Positions 7,735-13,940 of a stretch of DNA of 13,940 nucleotides are shown here, piece after piece. The translations under genes and the position numbers were made by a program. The stretch is from CBDCWA01 sp046048295 (GTDB lineage Bacteria > Pseudomonadota > Alphaproteobacteria > Rhizobiales > Hyphomicrobiaceae): the NCBI GenBank assembly GCA_046048295.1, contig JBJOGJ010000090.1, positions 1-13,940 of the forward strand, given 5' to 3'. The number at the start of each line of letters is the position of its first letter. Position 1 is the first letter of the stretch. Under the pieces are notes generated by a model that worked only from the letters and a program-made list of their open reading frames with translations, had not been told where the DNA came from and ran no database searches.

Positions 7735-8253
7735 CTAATGTGTCGCAAACCTGGGCGTACCGAAGATCGCAATAAGCATCATTGCGATGACACCGGCCAG
7801 CAGCGGCAATATGATCGAGGAAATCATCCGCGTAATGGCGAAATGCCAGCCCATGAGTGTCGCCTCGTACATCAATACGCGGTGCAGGGCATAGACCGCC
7901 CACGATGTGAGGAAGGCGACGATCTGCGCCACCCCCGCCCCGGCCTGCAGCAGCACGAGCACGATCGGAAACGCGATGATCGGCCCCGAGGGTATCGCCG
8001 CCCCGATCAGCGAAGCGATGACGATGCCGCTGAAGCCGGTCTCCGGCCCGATCCAGTGGCCGACGGCCTCGCTCGGCAGCAGCTTCGCCACGAACCCCGC
8101 CGTAATCAGTGCCAGCGCAATGCGCGGCAGTATCAGCAGCACGTTCGTCTTGCCAGCGTCGAGCGCCTGCCAGAACTGTTCCCTGCTGCGCCGCCATACG
8201 AGATAGCCGGCGACACCCGCCATGGCCCAGAGGATGAGGAAGCTGGCGCTCAT
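7735..8253 (-). CDS. ArsP_1/DUF318-type permease, second half-size subunit
   Basis: This 172-aa membrane protein has four or five hydrophobic helices. It carries the signature of the DUF318/ArsP_1 permease family: AAIPSGPIIAFP (85-96) followed by a FLTSW motif (114-118). Its ATG overlaps the TGA of the preceding permease gene in an ATGA junction, so the two are translationally coupled. The same two signatures occur at similar places in the partner. Full-length ArsP_1 permeases are about twice as long and hold two such halves, so the two products probably form a heterodimer. Family members export methylated or organic arsenicals, or are uncharacterised. No cysteine or other obvious arsenic ligand is seen here, so the substrate stays open. 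An in-frame start further upstream (8430) lies inside the partner gene and is not used. Confidence 0.85.
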   Translation of the reverse strand: MSASFLILWAMAGVAGYLVWRRSREQFWQALDAGKTNVLLILPRIALALITAGFVAKLLPSEAVGHWIGPETGFSGIVIASLIGAAIPSGPIIAFPIVLVLLQAGAGVAQIVAFLTSWAVYALHRVLMYEATLMGWHFAITRMISSIILPLLAGVIAMMLIAIFGTPRFATH

Positions 8254-8825
8254 TCCGCGGGCTTCTCGCCCGCTGGCGTAGCCGGACGCTTCTTTGCCGG
8301 CAGCAGCCGCGAGGTCAGCCCGGCGATGATGGCGAGTGGAAAGGCGCAGGCGTAGCGCAACGCGGCGAACTCGAATCCGAGCAGCGGCAGCTCCCAGTTT
8401 ATCACCCGCTGGAAGCCGTTGGTCGACCACGAGGTGAGGTACGTGATGAGCACGCTCCGTCCGGTCCCGGCCTTCTCCAGTGCCTGAACCAGCGGAAACG
8501 ACGTCATCGGCCCACCGGGCGTTGCCGAGCCGACGAGTGTCGTTATCAGCAGCGCGCTCAGGCCGGCCTTGTCGCTGAGATACCGTGCGATCTTGTCCCG
8601 CGGCAGCAGCACCTGGACGAATGCCGCGAGGAACATCGCCGCAATGAACCGCGGCAGGATCATCAGGAACAGCTCCAGGTCCGACTCGAAGCTGCCCCAG
8701 AACGCTTCCGTCCCGATGATAAAGTAGCAGGCGATACCCGCGATGATCGTCAGGACGCCAAAGGCGAAGAAGTTGACGTCGAACAGCTCTTTGAAGGTGA
8801 GTTGTCGTCCTGCCTTTGGCGCCAT
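8250..8825 (-). CDS. ArsP_1/DUF318-type permease, first half-size subunit
   Basis: This 191-aa protein has a cytoplasmic N-terminus, a helix at about 19-40, and further helices through residue 173. The permease signature is ATPGGPMTSFP (101-111), followed by TSW (131-133). The Lys/Pro-rich C-terminal tail is cytoplasmic or periplasmic. ATG 8825 has GGGAGAG about nine bases upstream; an in-frame TTG at 8846 is less likely. The stop overlaps the start of the second permease gene by four bases. The gene upstream in the same direction, a small Rossmann-like protein, ends 26 bases before, so all three probably form one operon. The presence of TPGGP here and IPSGP in the partner suggests the two glycine-proline loops meet to line the transport path. 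The family call is firm; the substrate is unknown. Confidence 0.86.
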   Translation of the reverse strand: MAPKAGRQLTFKELFDVNFFAFGVLTIIAGIACYFIIGTEAFWGSFESDLELFLMILPRFIAAMFLAAFVQVLLPRDKIARYLSDKAGLSALLITTLVGSATPGGPMTSFPLVQALEKAGTGRSVLITYLTSWSTNGFQRVINWELPLLGFEFAALRYACAFPLAIIAGLTSRLLPAKKRPATPAGEKPAE

Positions 8826-8851
8826 CGCTGCGTGCTCTCCCGGCAACCCTG

Positions 8852-9373
8852 TCAGGCGCTCAGCGCATGCAGCATTTCCTCGATGTAGTCATGCCCCCTG
8901 GCAACGACGAGCATCTTGGAGAACGGCCGCATCCCCTTCATCGTTCGCGCCAGAGCCTTGTCGTCGGCCGCCTCGGCGTCCATCACCAGGCCGATGACAG
9001 ACTTCTTGCGCATGTAGGCCGCCTCCCCGATCAGCGCGCCGACACGCGCGTCGCTGCCTGCATGCACGACCATGACGATGATGTTGGCGTCGTCGATTTC
9101 CGCCACCAAGTCGCGCGCATGCCCGGCGAGGTCGTTGAGCCAGCCCTTGAGCGACCCGTCCCGCACCGCGGCACTGTCTGGCAGCGTGCCGCCGAAGCTC
9201 GCAGAATTGAAGAACACCGCGCGCTCCCAGTCCATCTTCGCGATCTCCTCGACCATCGCCGCGCTCTCCTTGTCGAGCGCGATGACCTTGATCGTGCGCG
9301 GTCGCGAATTCGGATACGAGATGCGGTAGGCGGCCTCCTCGGCGGTTGCGTTGCGGCGGGATTCGCTAAGCAT
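8852..9373 (-). CDS. small Rossmann-like protein with FtsZ-like layout
   Basis: This 173-aa soluble protein starts at ATG 9373 with GGGAG eight bases upstream; an in-frame upstream start at 9412 is less likely. I do not recognise a named family. The order of strands and helices runs IKVIAL (28-33), an alpha helix, RAVFFNS (51-57), a helix from about 74 to 93, ANIIVMVVHAGSDARVGAL (96-114), SVIGLVMD (125-132), and KMLVVARGHDYIEEML (153-168). Laid by eye against FtsZ, these fall on strand 1 (IKVIGVG), strand 2 (VEFFAVNTD), ADMVFIAAG, the tubulin-signature helix, and TVAVVTKP. The FtsZ glycine loops themselves are absent: ALDKESAA replaces the first and HAGSDARV the GGGTGTG. A nucleotide-free structural or regulatory relative is possible; any other Rossmann-type fold could look similar. 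It heads the permease operon and diverges from the CobW-type GTPase gene. Confidence 0.75.
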   Translation of the reverse strand: MLSESRRNATAEEAAYRISYPNSRPRTIKVIALDKESAAMVEEIAKMDWERAVFFNSASFGGTLPDSAAVRDGSLKGWLNDLAGHARDLVAEIDDANIIVMVVHAGSDARVGALIGEAAYMRKKSVIGLVMDAEAADDKALARTMKGMRPFSKMLVVARGHDYIEEMLHALSA

Positions 9374-9557
9374 GTTGGCCACTCCCGTGATCTGGCGCGC
9401 GGCAGGGGGCACGCCCCTGGCCGAGTGTGCCGGCGGACAAACCGGCGCGCTGGCTGGTGGAACCTGTGATACCTATGTTCTAGATGATGTTGGCTGGGTT
9501 GTGAACAAGGCGGAGGCGAGCCCAATTGATGCAGGTGCCCAACTTTTGCAGGAACCA

Positions 9558-10586
9558 ATGGCGGATCCTACCCCGATGACGGACCGTATCCCGGTAACCG
9601 TCCTCACCGGCTACCTGGGGGCCGGCAAGACCACACTCCTGAACCGCATTCTCGCTGGCGATCACGGCCGCCGCTACGCCGTAATCGTCAACGAGTTCGG
9701 CGAGGTCGGCATCGACAACGATCTCATCGTCACCTCCGATGAGGAACTCTTCGAGTTCAACAACGGTTGTATCTGCTGCACGGTTCGCGGCGACCTGGTG
9801 CGCACGCTGCACACCCTTCTCGCCCGCCAGGCCGATCTCGACGGCATCATTGTTGAGACCACCGGCCTCGCGGACCCGGGCCCCGTAGCCCAGACCTTCT
9901 TTGTCGACCCCGTCCTCAACGGCCGCACCGAACTCGACTCCATCACCACCCTCGTCGACGCCCGTCACATCGGCCTCCGCCTCGCCGACTCCCGCGAAGC
10001 CCGCGAACAGATCGCCTTCGCCGACCAGATCATCCTCAACAAGTGCGATCTCGCCACCGATACCGAGCTCGCCGCGATCGAAGCCCGCATCCGCGCCATC
10101 AATCCGCTTGCCCCCATCCTCCGCACGACCCGCGCCGATGTCCCCATCGGCAGCATCCTCGCCCGCCACGGCTTCGACCTCGAGCGCATCACGGCGCTGG
10201 AGCCCGAATTCCTGAACCCGCCCCACGGCGAGCCTGGCCACACCCACGATGAGCACTGCGCCGATGGCCACCACGACCACGTCCACGACAGCGACATCGA
10301 GAGCATCTCCCTCGTCTCGGACACACCTATGGACCAGGCCAAGGTGTCCGCATGGCTGACCAGCCTCGCCGCCGACAAGGGCGAGGACATCCTCCGCGCC
10401 AAGGGCATCTTCGCCGTGGCGGGCGAGGACCGCCGTCTCGTCTTCCAGGCCGTGCACATGCTGCTCGAGGCGACCTTCACCACGCCGTGGCGACCTGATG
10501 AGCAGCGCACCTCGCGCATGGTATTCATCGGCCGCCGGCTCGACCGCGCCGCAATGGAGGCAGGCTTCCTCGCCTGCCGGGCCTGA
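9558..10586 (+). CDS. CobW/P47K (G3E) family metallochaperone GTPase
   Basis: This 342-aa protein starts at ATG 9558 with CAGGA just upstream. It shows the G3E GTPase pattern: Walker A GYLGAGKTT (18-26), the metal-binding CxCC motif CICC (71-74), ETTG (100-103) and guanine-binding NKCD (161-164). A loop rich in His, Asp and Glu (223-243) separates the GTPase core from the CobW C-terminal domain, which ends in the typical TPWRPDEQRTSRMVFIGRRL region. The family delivers metals, mostly zinc and sometimes cobalt or iron, to client enzymes using GTP. The His-rich loop fits zinc or another divalent metal. The gene diverges from the small Rossmann-like gene and the permease pair across 184 bases. 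I saw no clear Zur-type operator there, and no riboswitch, so the metal and its control are undecided. Confidence 0.92.
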   Translation: MADPTPMTDRIPVTVLTGYLGAGKTTLLNRILAGDHGRRYAVIVNEFGEVGIDNDLIVTSDEELFEFNNGCICCTVRGDLVRTLHTLLARQADLDGIIVETTGLADPGPVAQTFFVDPVLNGRTELDSITTLVDARHIGLRLADSREAREQIAFADQIILNKCDLATDTELAAIEARIRAINPLAPILRTTRADVPIGSILARHGFDLERITALEPEFLNPPHGEPGHTHDEHCADGHHDHVHDSDIESISLVSDTPMDQAKVSAWLTSLAADKGEDILRAKGIFAVAGEDRRLVFQAVHMLLEATFTTPWRPDEQRTSRMVFIGRRLDRAAMEAGFLACRA

Positions 10587-10587
10587 T

Positions 10588-10620
10588 CCGGGCCGATATT
10601 GACGCCAAGCGCCGGCCCGG
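10588..10620. repeat. inverted repeat in the leader of the PanB-like gene
   Basis: CCGGGCCG (10588-10595) and CGGCCCGG (10613-10620) form a perfect 8-bp stem with a 17-base loop, starting two bases after the CobW-type stop. It could terminate transcription of that gene. The right arm also lies within the spacer of the proposed promoter for the PanB-like gene, so it could serve as an operator. Confidence 0.45.
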
Positions 10621-10629
10621 TGCTATATG
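10599..10629 (+). promoter_or_regulatory. possible sigma-70 promoter for the PanB-like operon
   Basis: TTGACG (10599-10604) and CTATAT/TATATG (10623-10629) resemble the alphaproteobacterial TTGAC and CTATAT elements. The spacing of 18-19 bases is longer than the usual 17. Transcription would start near 10636, giving a short leader before the ATG at 10672. Confidence 0.4.
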
Positions 10630-10671
10630 CGGGCGAATTCAAGCCTACCCACGCCGCGAGAGGAAACCCAG

Positions 10672-11481
10672 ATGTCCGAGCCGATGACCATCCCCCGCCT
10701 GCAGCAGATGAAGCGCGACGGCAAGAAGAGCATCGGCGTCGTCGCCTGGGACTATCAGATCGCGCGCATAGCCGATCGTGCCGGCGTCGATCTCGTGGTC
10801 GTCGGCGATTCCGTCGGCGTAAATCTCTGGGGTCATGCCACCCCTCTCGAGGTGACCGTCGACGAGATCCTGGTCTGCTGCAAGGCCGTCCGCCGCGGCG
10901 TCAAGAACGCACTCGTCTCTTGCGACCTGCCCTACGGCTACGTGCAGGTCAGCATTGAGCGCGCCGTCGAGCAGTGCGTGCGCATCGTCAAGGAGGGCGG
11001 CGCCGACATGATCAAGCTCGACGGTGCCGCCGACTACCCTGAGGCCGTAGCCGCCCTGACCCAGGCCAGCATCCCCGTATTCGCCCAGTTCGGACTGACG
11101 CCGCAGACCGCGCTCAAGTACGGCATTCCCTATAGCGCCCAGAATTCGTCCGGTGCCCAGGCGACGGAAGAGATGGTCGAGGCCCTCGTCGAGGAGGCGA
11201 AGATGCTGGAGGAGGCCGGCGCCGTGGCGCTCGACTTCACCAATTCCGGCCCCGTTGCCGGCAAGGCCGTCGTCGAGGCGGTGGAGATCCCCGTCATCGG
11301 CGGTTTCGGCGGCGGGCCCTGGCTCGACGGTCGGGTCCGCATGGCCCACACCGCCATCGGCTATGCCGAAAAGTGGATCGACTCCAAGGTCGACACCTAC
11401 CACAACGGCGCCAAGGCAACCCTCGAGGCTTTCAATCAGTTGATCGACGACGCACGCAGCGGTCGCCAGATCAAGGGCTGA
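10672..11481 (+). CDS. PanB-like 3-methyl-2-oxobutanoate hydroxymethyltransferase family enzyme, divergent
   Basis: This 269-aa TIM-barrel protein of the PanB branch of the PEP mutase/isocitrate lyase superfamily starts at ATG 10672, with AGAGG eight bases upstream. Canonical PanB adds a hydroxymethyl group to 2-oxoisovalerate in pantothenate synthesis. Family marks are VGDSVG (44-49), CDLP (84-87), KLDG (115-118), GLTPQ (141-145) and IPVIGGFGGGP (206-216). By an ungapped hand alignment to E. coli PanB, metal ligands D45 and D84 are kept (D46, D85) and K112 is kept (K115). However, E114 is Asp (D117), H136 is Gln (Q139), and the general-base E181 falls on T190 within ALDFTNSGP. Loss of that Glu argues against ordinary ketopantoate synthesis. 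Its neighbours are a Cys-type hydrolase and a TctC receptor, not panC. A C-C bond-forming or -cleaving enzyme acting on another oxo- or carboxylic acid is inferred. Confidence 0.82.
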   Translation: MSEPMTIPRLQQMKRDGKKSIGVVAWDYQIARIADRAGVDLVVVGDSVGVNLWGHATPLEVTVDEILVCCKAVRRGVKNALVSCDLPYGYVQVSIERAVEQCVRIVKEGGADMIKLDGAADYPEAVAALTQASIPVFAQFGLTPQTALKYGIPYSAQNSSGAQATEEMVEALVEEAKMLEEAGAVALDFTNSGPVAGKAVVEAVEIPVIGGFGGGPWLDGRVRMAHTAIGYAEKWIDSKVDTYHNGAKATLEAFNQLIDDARSGRQIKG

Positions 11482-11517
11482 GCGGCCCCCGCGACCAAGC
11501 TACAAGGAGTACGGACC

Positions 11518-12369
11518 ATGGCGACGGCGGTCATCGACGGCATCACCACCCGCTACGAGGTGATGGGCTCCGGCCCGCCGCTGCTCATGTACTCGCCGGG
11601 CGGCTTCGACGCCACCGTCGAAAAATGGAGCACACAGAGCATTTACGCCAAGGTGAAGTTCCTCGAGCACTTCCCGAAGGAGTACACCTGCATCGTCTTC
11701 GACCGCCGCGAGACCGGCCAGTCTGGCGGCCGCGTCGAGCGCGTCACCTGGTCCCACTTCGTCCGCCAGGGCGTCGGTCTCCTCGACCACCTGGGATTTG
11801 ACAAGGCGCACGTCATGGGCGGCTGCATGGGCGTCTCGCCGGTCACCCAGTTCGCCGTCGAACACCCTGACCGCGTCCTGTCGATGGTCCTCTGGTGGCC
11901 GGTCGGCGGCGCCAAGTACCGCCTCAACGGCCACAACCGCTTCGCCCAGCACCTCGCCTTTGTCAGCCAGAACGGCCTCGAGAAGGTCGTCGAGCTGGCA
12001 AATTCATCCACCAAAAGCTTTGGCGAGGACCCGCGTGGCGGCCCCTGGGTGTCGGTACTCAGGATCGATCCCGCCTTCGCAGGCGCCTACGTGAAGCAGG
12101 ATGTCGAGCGCTACAAGCTCGTCGTTGCCGGGATGGCTCGCACACTGATCGACCGCGACACTGCACCCGGCGCCGAGCCCGAGGACATGCTCTGCCTCGA
12201 CACGCCTGCCATCGTCGTCCCGGGCCAGGACGCGGCGCACGCCACCTCCGCCGCCCGCTACCTCGCAGAATGCCTGCCCAACTCCGAATATTGGGACATT
12301 CCCGTTGCCGATCAGACCGAGGCGAACGCCCCCGCCAAGATCCTCGAGTTCCTCCGCCGTCACGGGTGA
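11518..12369 (+). CDS. alpha/beta-fold hydrolase with Cys nucleophile
   Basis: This 283-aa cytoplasmic protein follows the PanB-like gene by 36 bp and has its own strong site AAGGAG nine bases before ATG 11518, so the two form an operon. The alpha/beta-hydrolase fold is clear: an oxyanion-side PGG near residues 27-29, FDRRETGQSGG (61-71), and the nucleophile elbow GGCMG (101-105), where C103 stands in place of serine as in dienelactone hydrolases. D238 in PGQDAAH is the likely acid. The usual catalytic Gly-His near the C-terminus is not seen: the equivalent stretch reads VADQTEAN. H241, three residues after D238, is the nearest candidate base. It may cleave a lactone, ester or C-C bond of a compound handled by its neighbours, or be poorly active as a hydrolase. 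The substrate is unknown. Confidence 0.85.
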   Translation: MATAVIDGITTRYEVMGSGPPLLMYSPGGFDATVEKWSTQSIYAKVKFLEHFPKEYTCIVFDRRETGQSGGRVERVTWSHFVRQGVGLLDHLGFDKAHVMGGCMGVSPVTQFAVEHPDRVLSMVLWWPVGGAKYRLNGHNRFAQHLAFVSQNGLEKVVELANSSTKSFGEDPRGGPWVSVLRIDPAFAGAYVKQDVERYKLVVAGMARTLIDRDTAPGAEPEDMLCLDTPAIVVPGQDAAHATSAARYLAECLPNSEYWDIPVADQTEANAPAKILEFLRRHG

Positions 12370-12393
12370 TGGGGCATCGACGCCGTCTCGCCC

Positions 12394-13428
12394 CTACCGC
12401 CCCAGCGCCTTGATGACGCTGTCGACGATCGGCTGTGGCGTCGCATAGAGCCGTCCCATCAGCGCCTGCACGTCGTCACCCGACATCGCGGTGATCTCGA
12501 TGCGCATCTTCTTCGCTTCGGCCAGCAGCGCCGGATCGGCGAGCGCCGCCATGAACGCCGCCCTGAGCGCCTTGACGCGGTCTGCCGGCACGTCGTCCGC
12601 CACGACATACGGCCGGCCGAGCACGCCCTGCGCATAGAACAGCTCGAGCGCGTTGCGCTTGTCGTCCGTCAACTGCATTTTTCCCGTCACCGGCACGCCG
12701 CGCGCGTTGAGCGCCGCCACACCCGTCATGTCCTCCTGCGCGACGACGAGGAACTTGCCGTCCGTCAGGATGTTCGGGTACTGCACCGAGACCGTCGACC
12801 ACGCCAGCCCGCACGCGCCTTCGACCTCCTTCTGCTCGATGGCGAGCGTCACCGCGCGCGATCCCCGATAGCCACGCACCACCTTGAACTTGGTGCCGAG
12901 GAACGCATTGGCGATCGTCGGATAGTCGAGGTTGGTGCCGCCGCTGGTCGTCGCGCCGAGGATCACCTCCCGCGACTTCGCTTCTTCATACGTCTTCACC
13001 GGCGCATCCGAACGGAACACGCAGGTGTAGACCTCGCGGCTCGCCGAGCCGAGCAGATGGAACTTCTTCGGATCGTGCCGGATGCGCTTGCCCTCGCCGA
13101 GCAGCGGCGCGAGCAGGGCACTCGCATAGATCGCACCGATCTGTGTGCCGTCCTTGGCGAGCTTCGTCTGCAGCGCCGCCGCCGCCGTATTGCTGCTGGC
13201 GCCCGGCAGGTTCGACGGCACCACGTTGGGACTGCCCGGGATGTGCCGCCCGATGTGCCTTGCGACGAGCCGCGCATAGGTGTCGTAGCCGCCACCCGGC
13301 GAGGCGCCGATGATCATCGTGACGCTGTTGCCCTTGTAGAATGCCGCCGGCTCCTGCGCCGCAGCCGCGCCGGCCGCTGCCACAAGCACTGCCGCAACGC
13401 CAAACACACTAGCCCGCGTCTTCTTCAT
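12394..13428 (-). CDS. TctC/Bug-type periplasmic solute receptor
   Basis: This 344-aa protein starts at ATG 13428 with GGAGG eight bases upstream. Residues 1-24 form a signal peptide (MKKTRASVFGVAAVLVAAAG, then an AAA|Q cut). The mature part has the tripartite tricarboxylate transporter receptor pattern: VTMIIGASPGGGYDTYARL (36-54), then SPNVVPSNLPGA (66-77), and a C-terminal lobe ending PIVDSVIKAL. Such Bug proteins bind small carboxylates or related compounds in the periplasm and hand them to a TctAB membrane pair. No tctA or tctB lies in this window, so it is an orphan receptor here or its partners are elsewhere. It converges on the alpha/beta hydrolase gene with 24 bases between stops. 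Uptake of the substrate used by the PanB-like enzyme and hydrolase is a reasonable guess only. Confidence 0.9.
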   Translation of the reverse strand: MKKTRASVFGVAAVLVAAAGAAAAQEPAAFYKGNSVTMIIGASPGGGYDTYARLVARHIGRHIPGSPNVVPSNLPGASSNTAAAALQTKLAKDGTQIGAIYASALLAPLLGEGKRIRHDPKKFHLLGSASREVYTCVFRSDAPVKTYEEAKSREVILGATTSGGTNLDYPTIANAFLGTKFKVVRGYRGSRAVTLAIEQKEVEGACGLAWSTVSVQYPNILTDGKFLVVAQEDMTGVAALNARGVPVTGKMQLTDDKRNALELFYAQGVLGRPYVVADDVPADRVKALRAAFMAALADPALLAEAKKMRIEITAMSGDDVQALMGRLYATPQPIVDSVIKALGR

Positions 13429-13502
13429 GGCAATCGCCTCCTACCGGCTTCGCACCGCGAACGCCGCCAACGTTTCCAGACCCTGGCGGATTGTTGCGGA
13501 AA

Positions 13503-13537
13503 GGCGGGGAAGAGTCCATGGGGCCGAAGCCCCCGCC
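13503..13537 (-). terminator. overlapping hairpins after the dehydrogenase remnant
   Basis: On the minus strand GGCGGGG (13537-13531) can pair with CCCCGCC (13509-13503), followed by TTT. Alternatively GGGGC, a TTCG tetraloop and GCCCC (13533-13520) form a compact hairpin using some of the same bases, so the two exclude each other. Either could end transcription coming from the remnant, ahead of the TctC-type gene. Confidence 0.4.
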
Positions 13538-13672
13538 TCACGCCGGCAGAAAAACGCCCTTGCCGGTCTTCTGCTGGTCGAGCAGTCGGTAGGCTTCGTC
13601 TGCCTGCTCCAACTTGAACCGGTGGGTGAACAGGCTGTCGACGTCGATCTTGCGATCGGAGACTAAACGCGC
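13538..13672 (-). pseudogene. C-terminal remnant of a zinc-type alcohol dehydrogenase (MDR family)
   Basis: The last 44 codons before the TGA at 13540-13538 read ARLVSDRKIDVDSLFTHRFK and then LEQADEAYRLLDQQKTGKG. This is the well-known tail of medium-chain dehydrogenases, with the TH-R-(F/W)-x-L-x-x-A-x-x-A-Y segment. The frame stays open upstream to an ATG at 13774, but those 34 residues (rich in Arg and His) do not resemble any dehydrogenase, and no GroES-like zinc domain or GxGxxG NAD site occurs up to the window edge. The break falls near 13673. It is therefore taken as a truncated gene left by deletion or rearrangement. A new short protein using this tail is possible but less likely. Confidence 0.7.
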
Positions 13673-13940
13673 CCCAGGAAAACAATGACGATCATGCTTC
13701 GATGCCTGCCTAATGCGCGCCATGGGCCGGCGCGCCATGTGTCCATCGACGCACCTGCGCCGGTCGTTCACCATGAAATGGAGAAGTCCGCCGAATCAAT
13801 CCCCGCCATCGGAGGCCGCCGTATCATCCTCGCATCTCGTCTCGCGAAGGGCCGCATCCGGAGGTGTCCTGACTGTGGGAGGCGGGACGGCGGAGCGGCG
13901 CGCACGGAAGACACATCCGGCCGCGTCGGGGCTCGCCACG
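13673..13940. other. right-edge stretch with no supported gene
   Basis: No recognisable protein is seen in these 268 bases. Two plus-strand frames starting from ATGs near 13780-13790 remain open to the window edge for about 50 codons, but their translations are Arg/Ser-rich and resemble nothing I know. No IS end, tRNA or direct repeat that would explain the dehydrogenase truncation is visible within the window. Confidence 0.4.

Noticed and set aside
9374..9557. Possible metal-regulator operator (Zur or Fur type) in the divergent region before the CobW-type gene
   Set aside because: No AT-rich palindrome fitting either consensus was seen.
9480..10457. Minus-strand open frame of 325 codons
   Set aside because: It is antisense to the CobW-type GTPase; its Gly/Asp/Val-rich translation is the usual complement of a high-GC coding frame.
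12371..12394. GGGGC/GCCCC pair between the convergent hydrolase and TctC-type genes
   Set aside because: Only 5 bp with a 14-base loop and no T-run; such pairs are expected by chance at this GC content.

Overview
The window is high-GC DNA from an alphaproteobacterium, most likely Hyphomicrobiales (Rhizobiales). Pointers are the strong GC bias, a DUF1036 secreted protein at the left edge, a FixK/FNR-type site with the alphaproteobacterial anaerobox form, and a TctC/Bug receptor of the kind common in this group. No rRNA, tRNA, CRISPR array, insertion sequence or phage gene was seen. Twelve protein-coding genes and one truncated gene are supported.

Left part (1-3600). A minus-strand DUF1036 gene runs off the left edge. 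About 450 bases without a convincing gene follow. Next is a plus-strand single-pass membrane protein with a long Pro/Ala-rich region and a small C-terminal beta domain. It converges on a minus-strand DUF418 (YeiB-like) multipass membrane protein, with a 9-bp inverted repeat between the two ends.

Middle block (2283-9373). Seven genes lie in a row on the minus strand. In transcription order they are: a small Rossmann-like protein whose layout resembles the GTP-binding half of FtsZ but without its glycine signatures; two overlapping ArsP_1/DUF318-type permease genes; a hemerythrin-domain protein with a perfect TTGA-N6-TCAA box upstream; a 743-aa dynamin-like GTPase; an 11-bp gap and a second, short 295-aa dynamin-like GTPase; and the DUF418 membrane protein. 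The block probably contains several transcription units. The dynamin pair is the clearest candidate for an unstudied membrane-remodelling system.

Right part (9558-13940). Divergent from the permease block is a CobW/G3E metallochaperone GTPase with a CxCC motif and a His-rich loop. A promoter-like element then precedes a two-gene set: a divergent PanB-like enzyme that keeps the metal ligands but lacks the usual catalytic Glu, and an alpha/beta hydrolase with Cys in the nucleophile elbow. They converge on an orphan TctC-type periplasmic receptor. Behind it is only the last ~44 codons of a zinc-type alcohol dehydrogenase, a truncated remnant. The right-hand genes look like a small uptake-and-catabolism module of unknown substrate.
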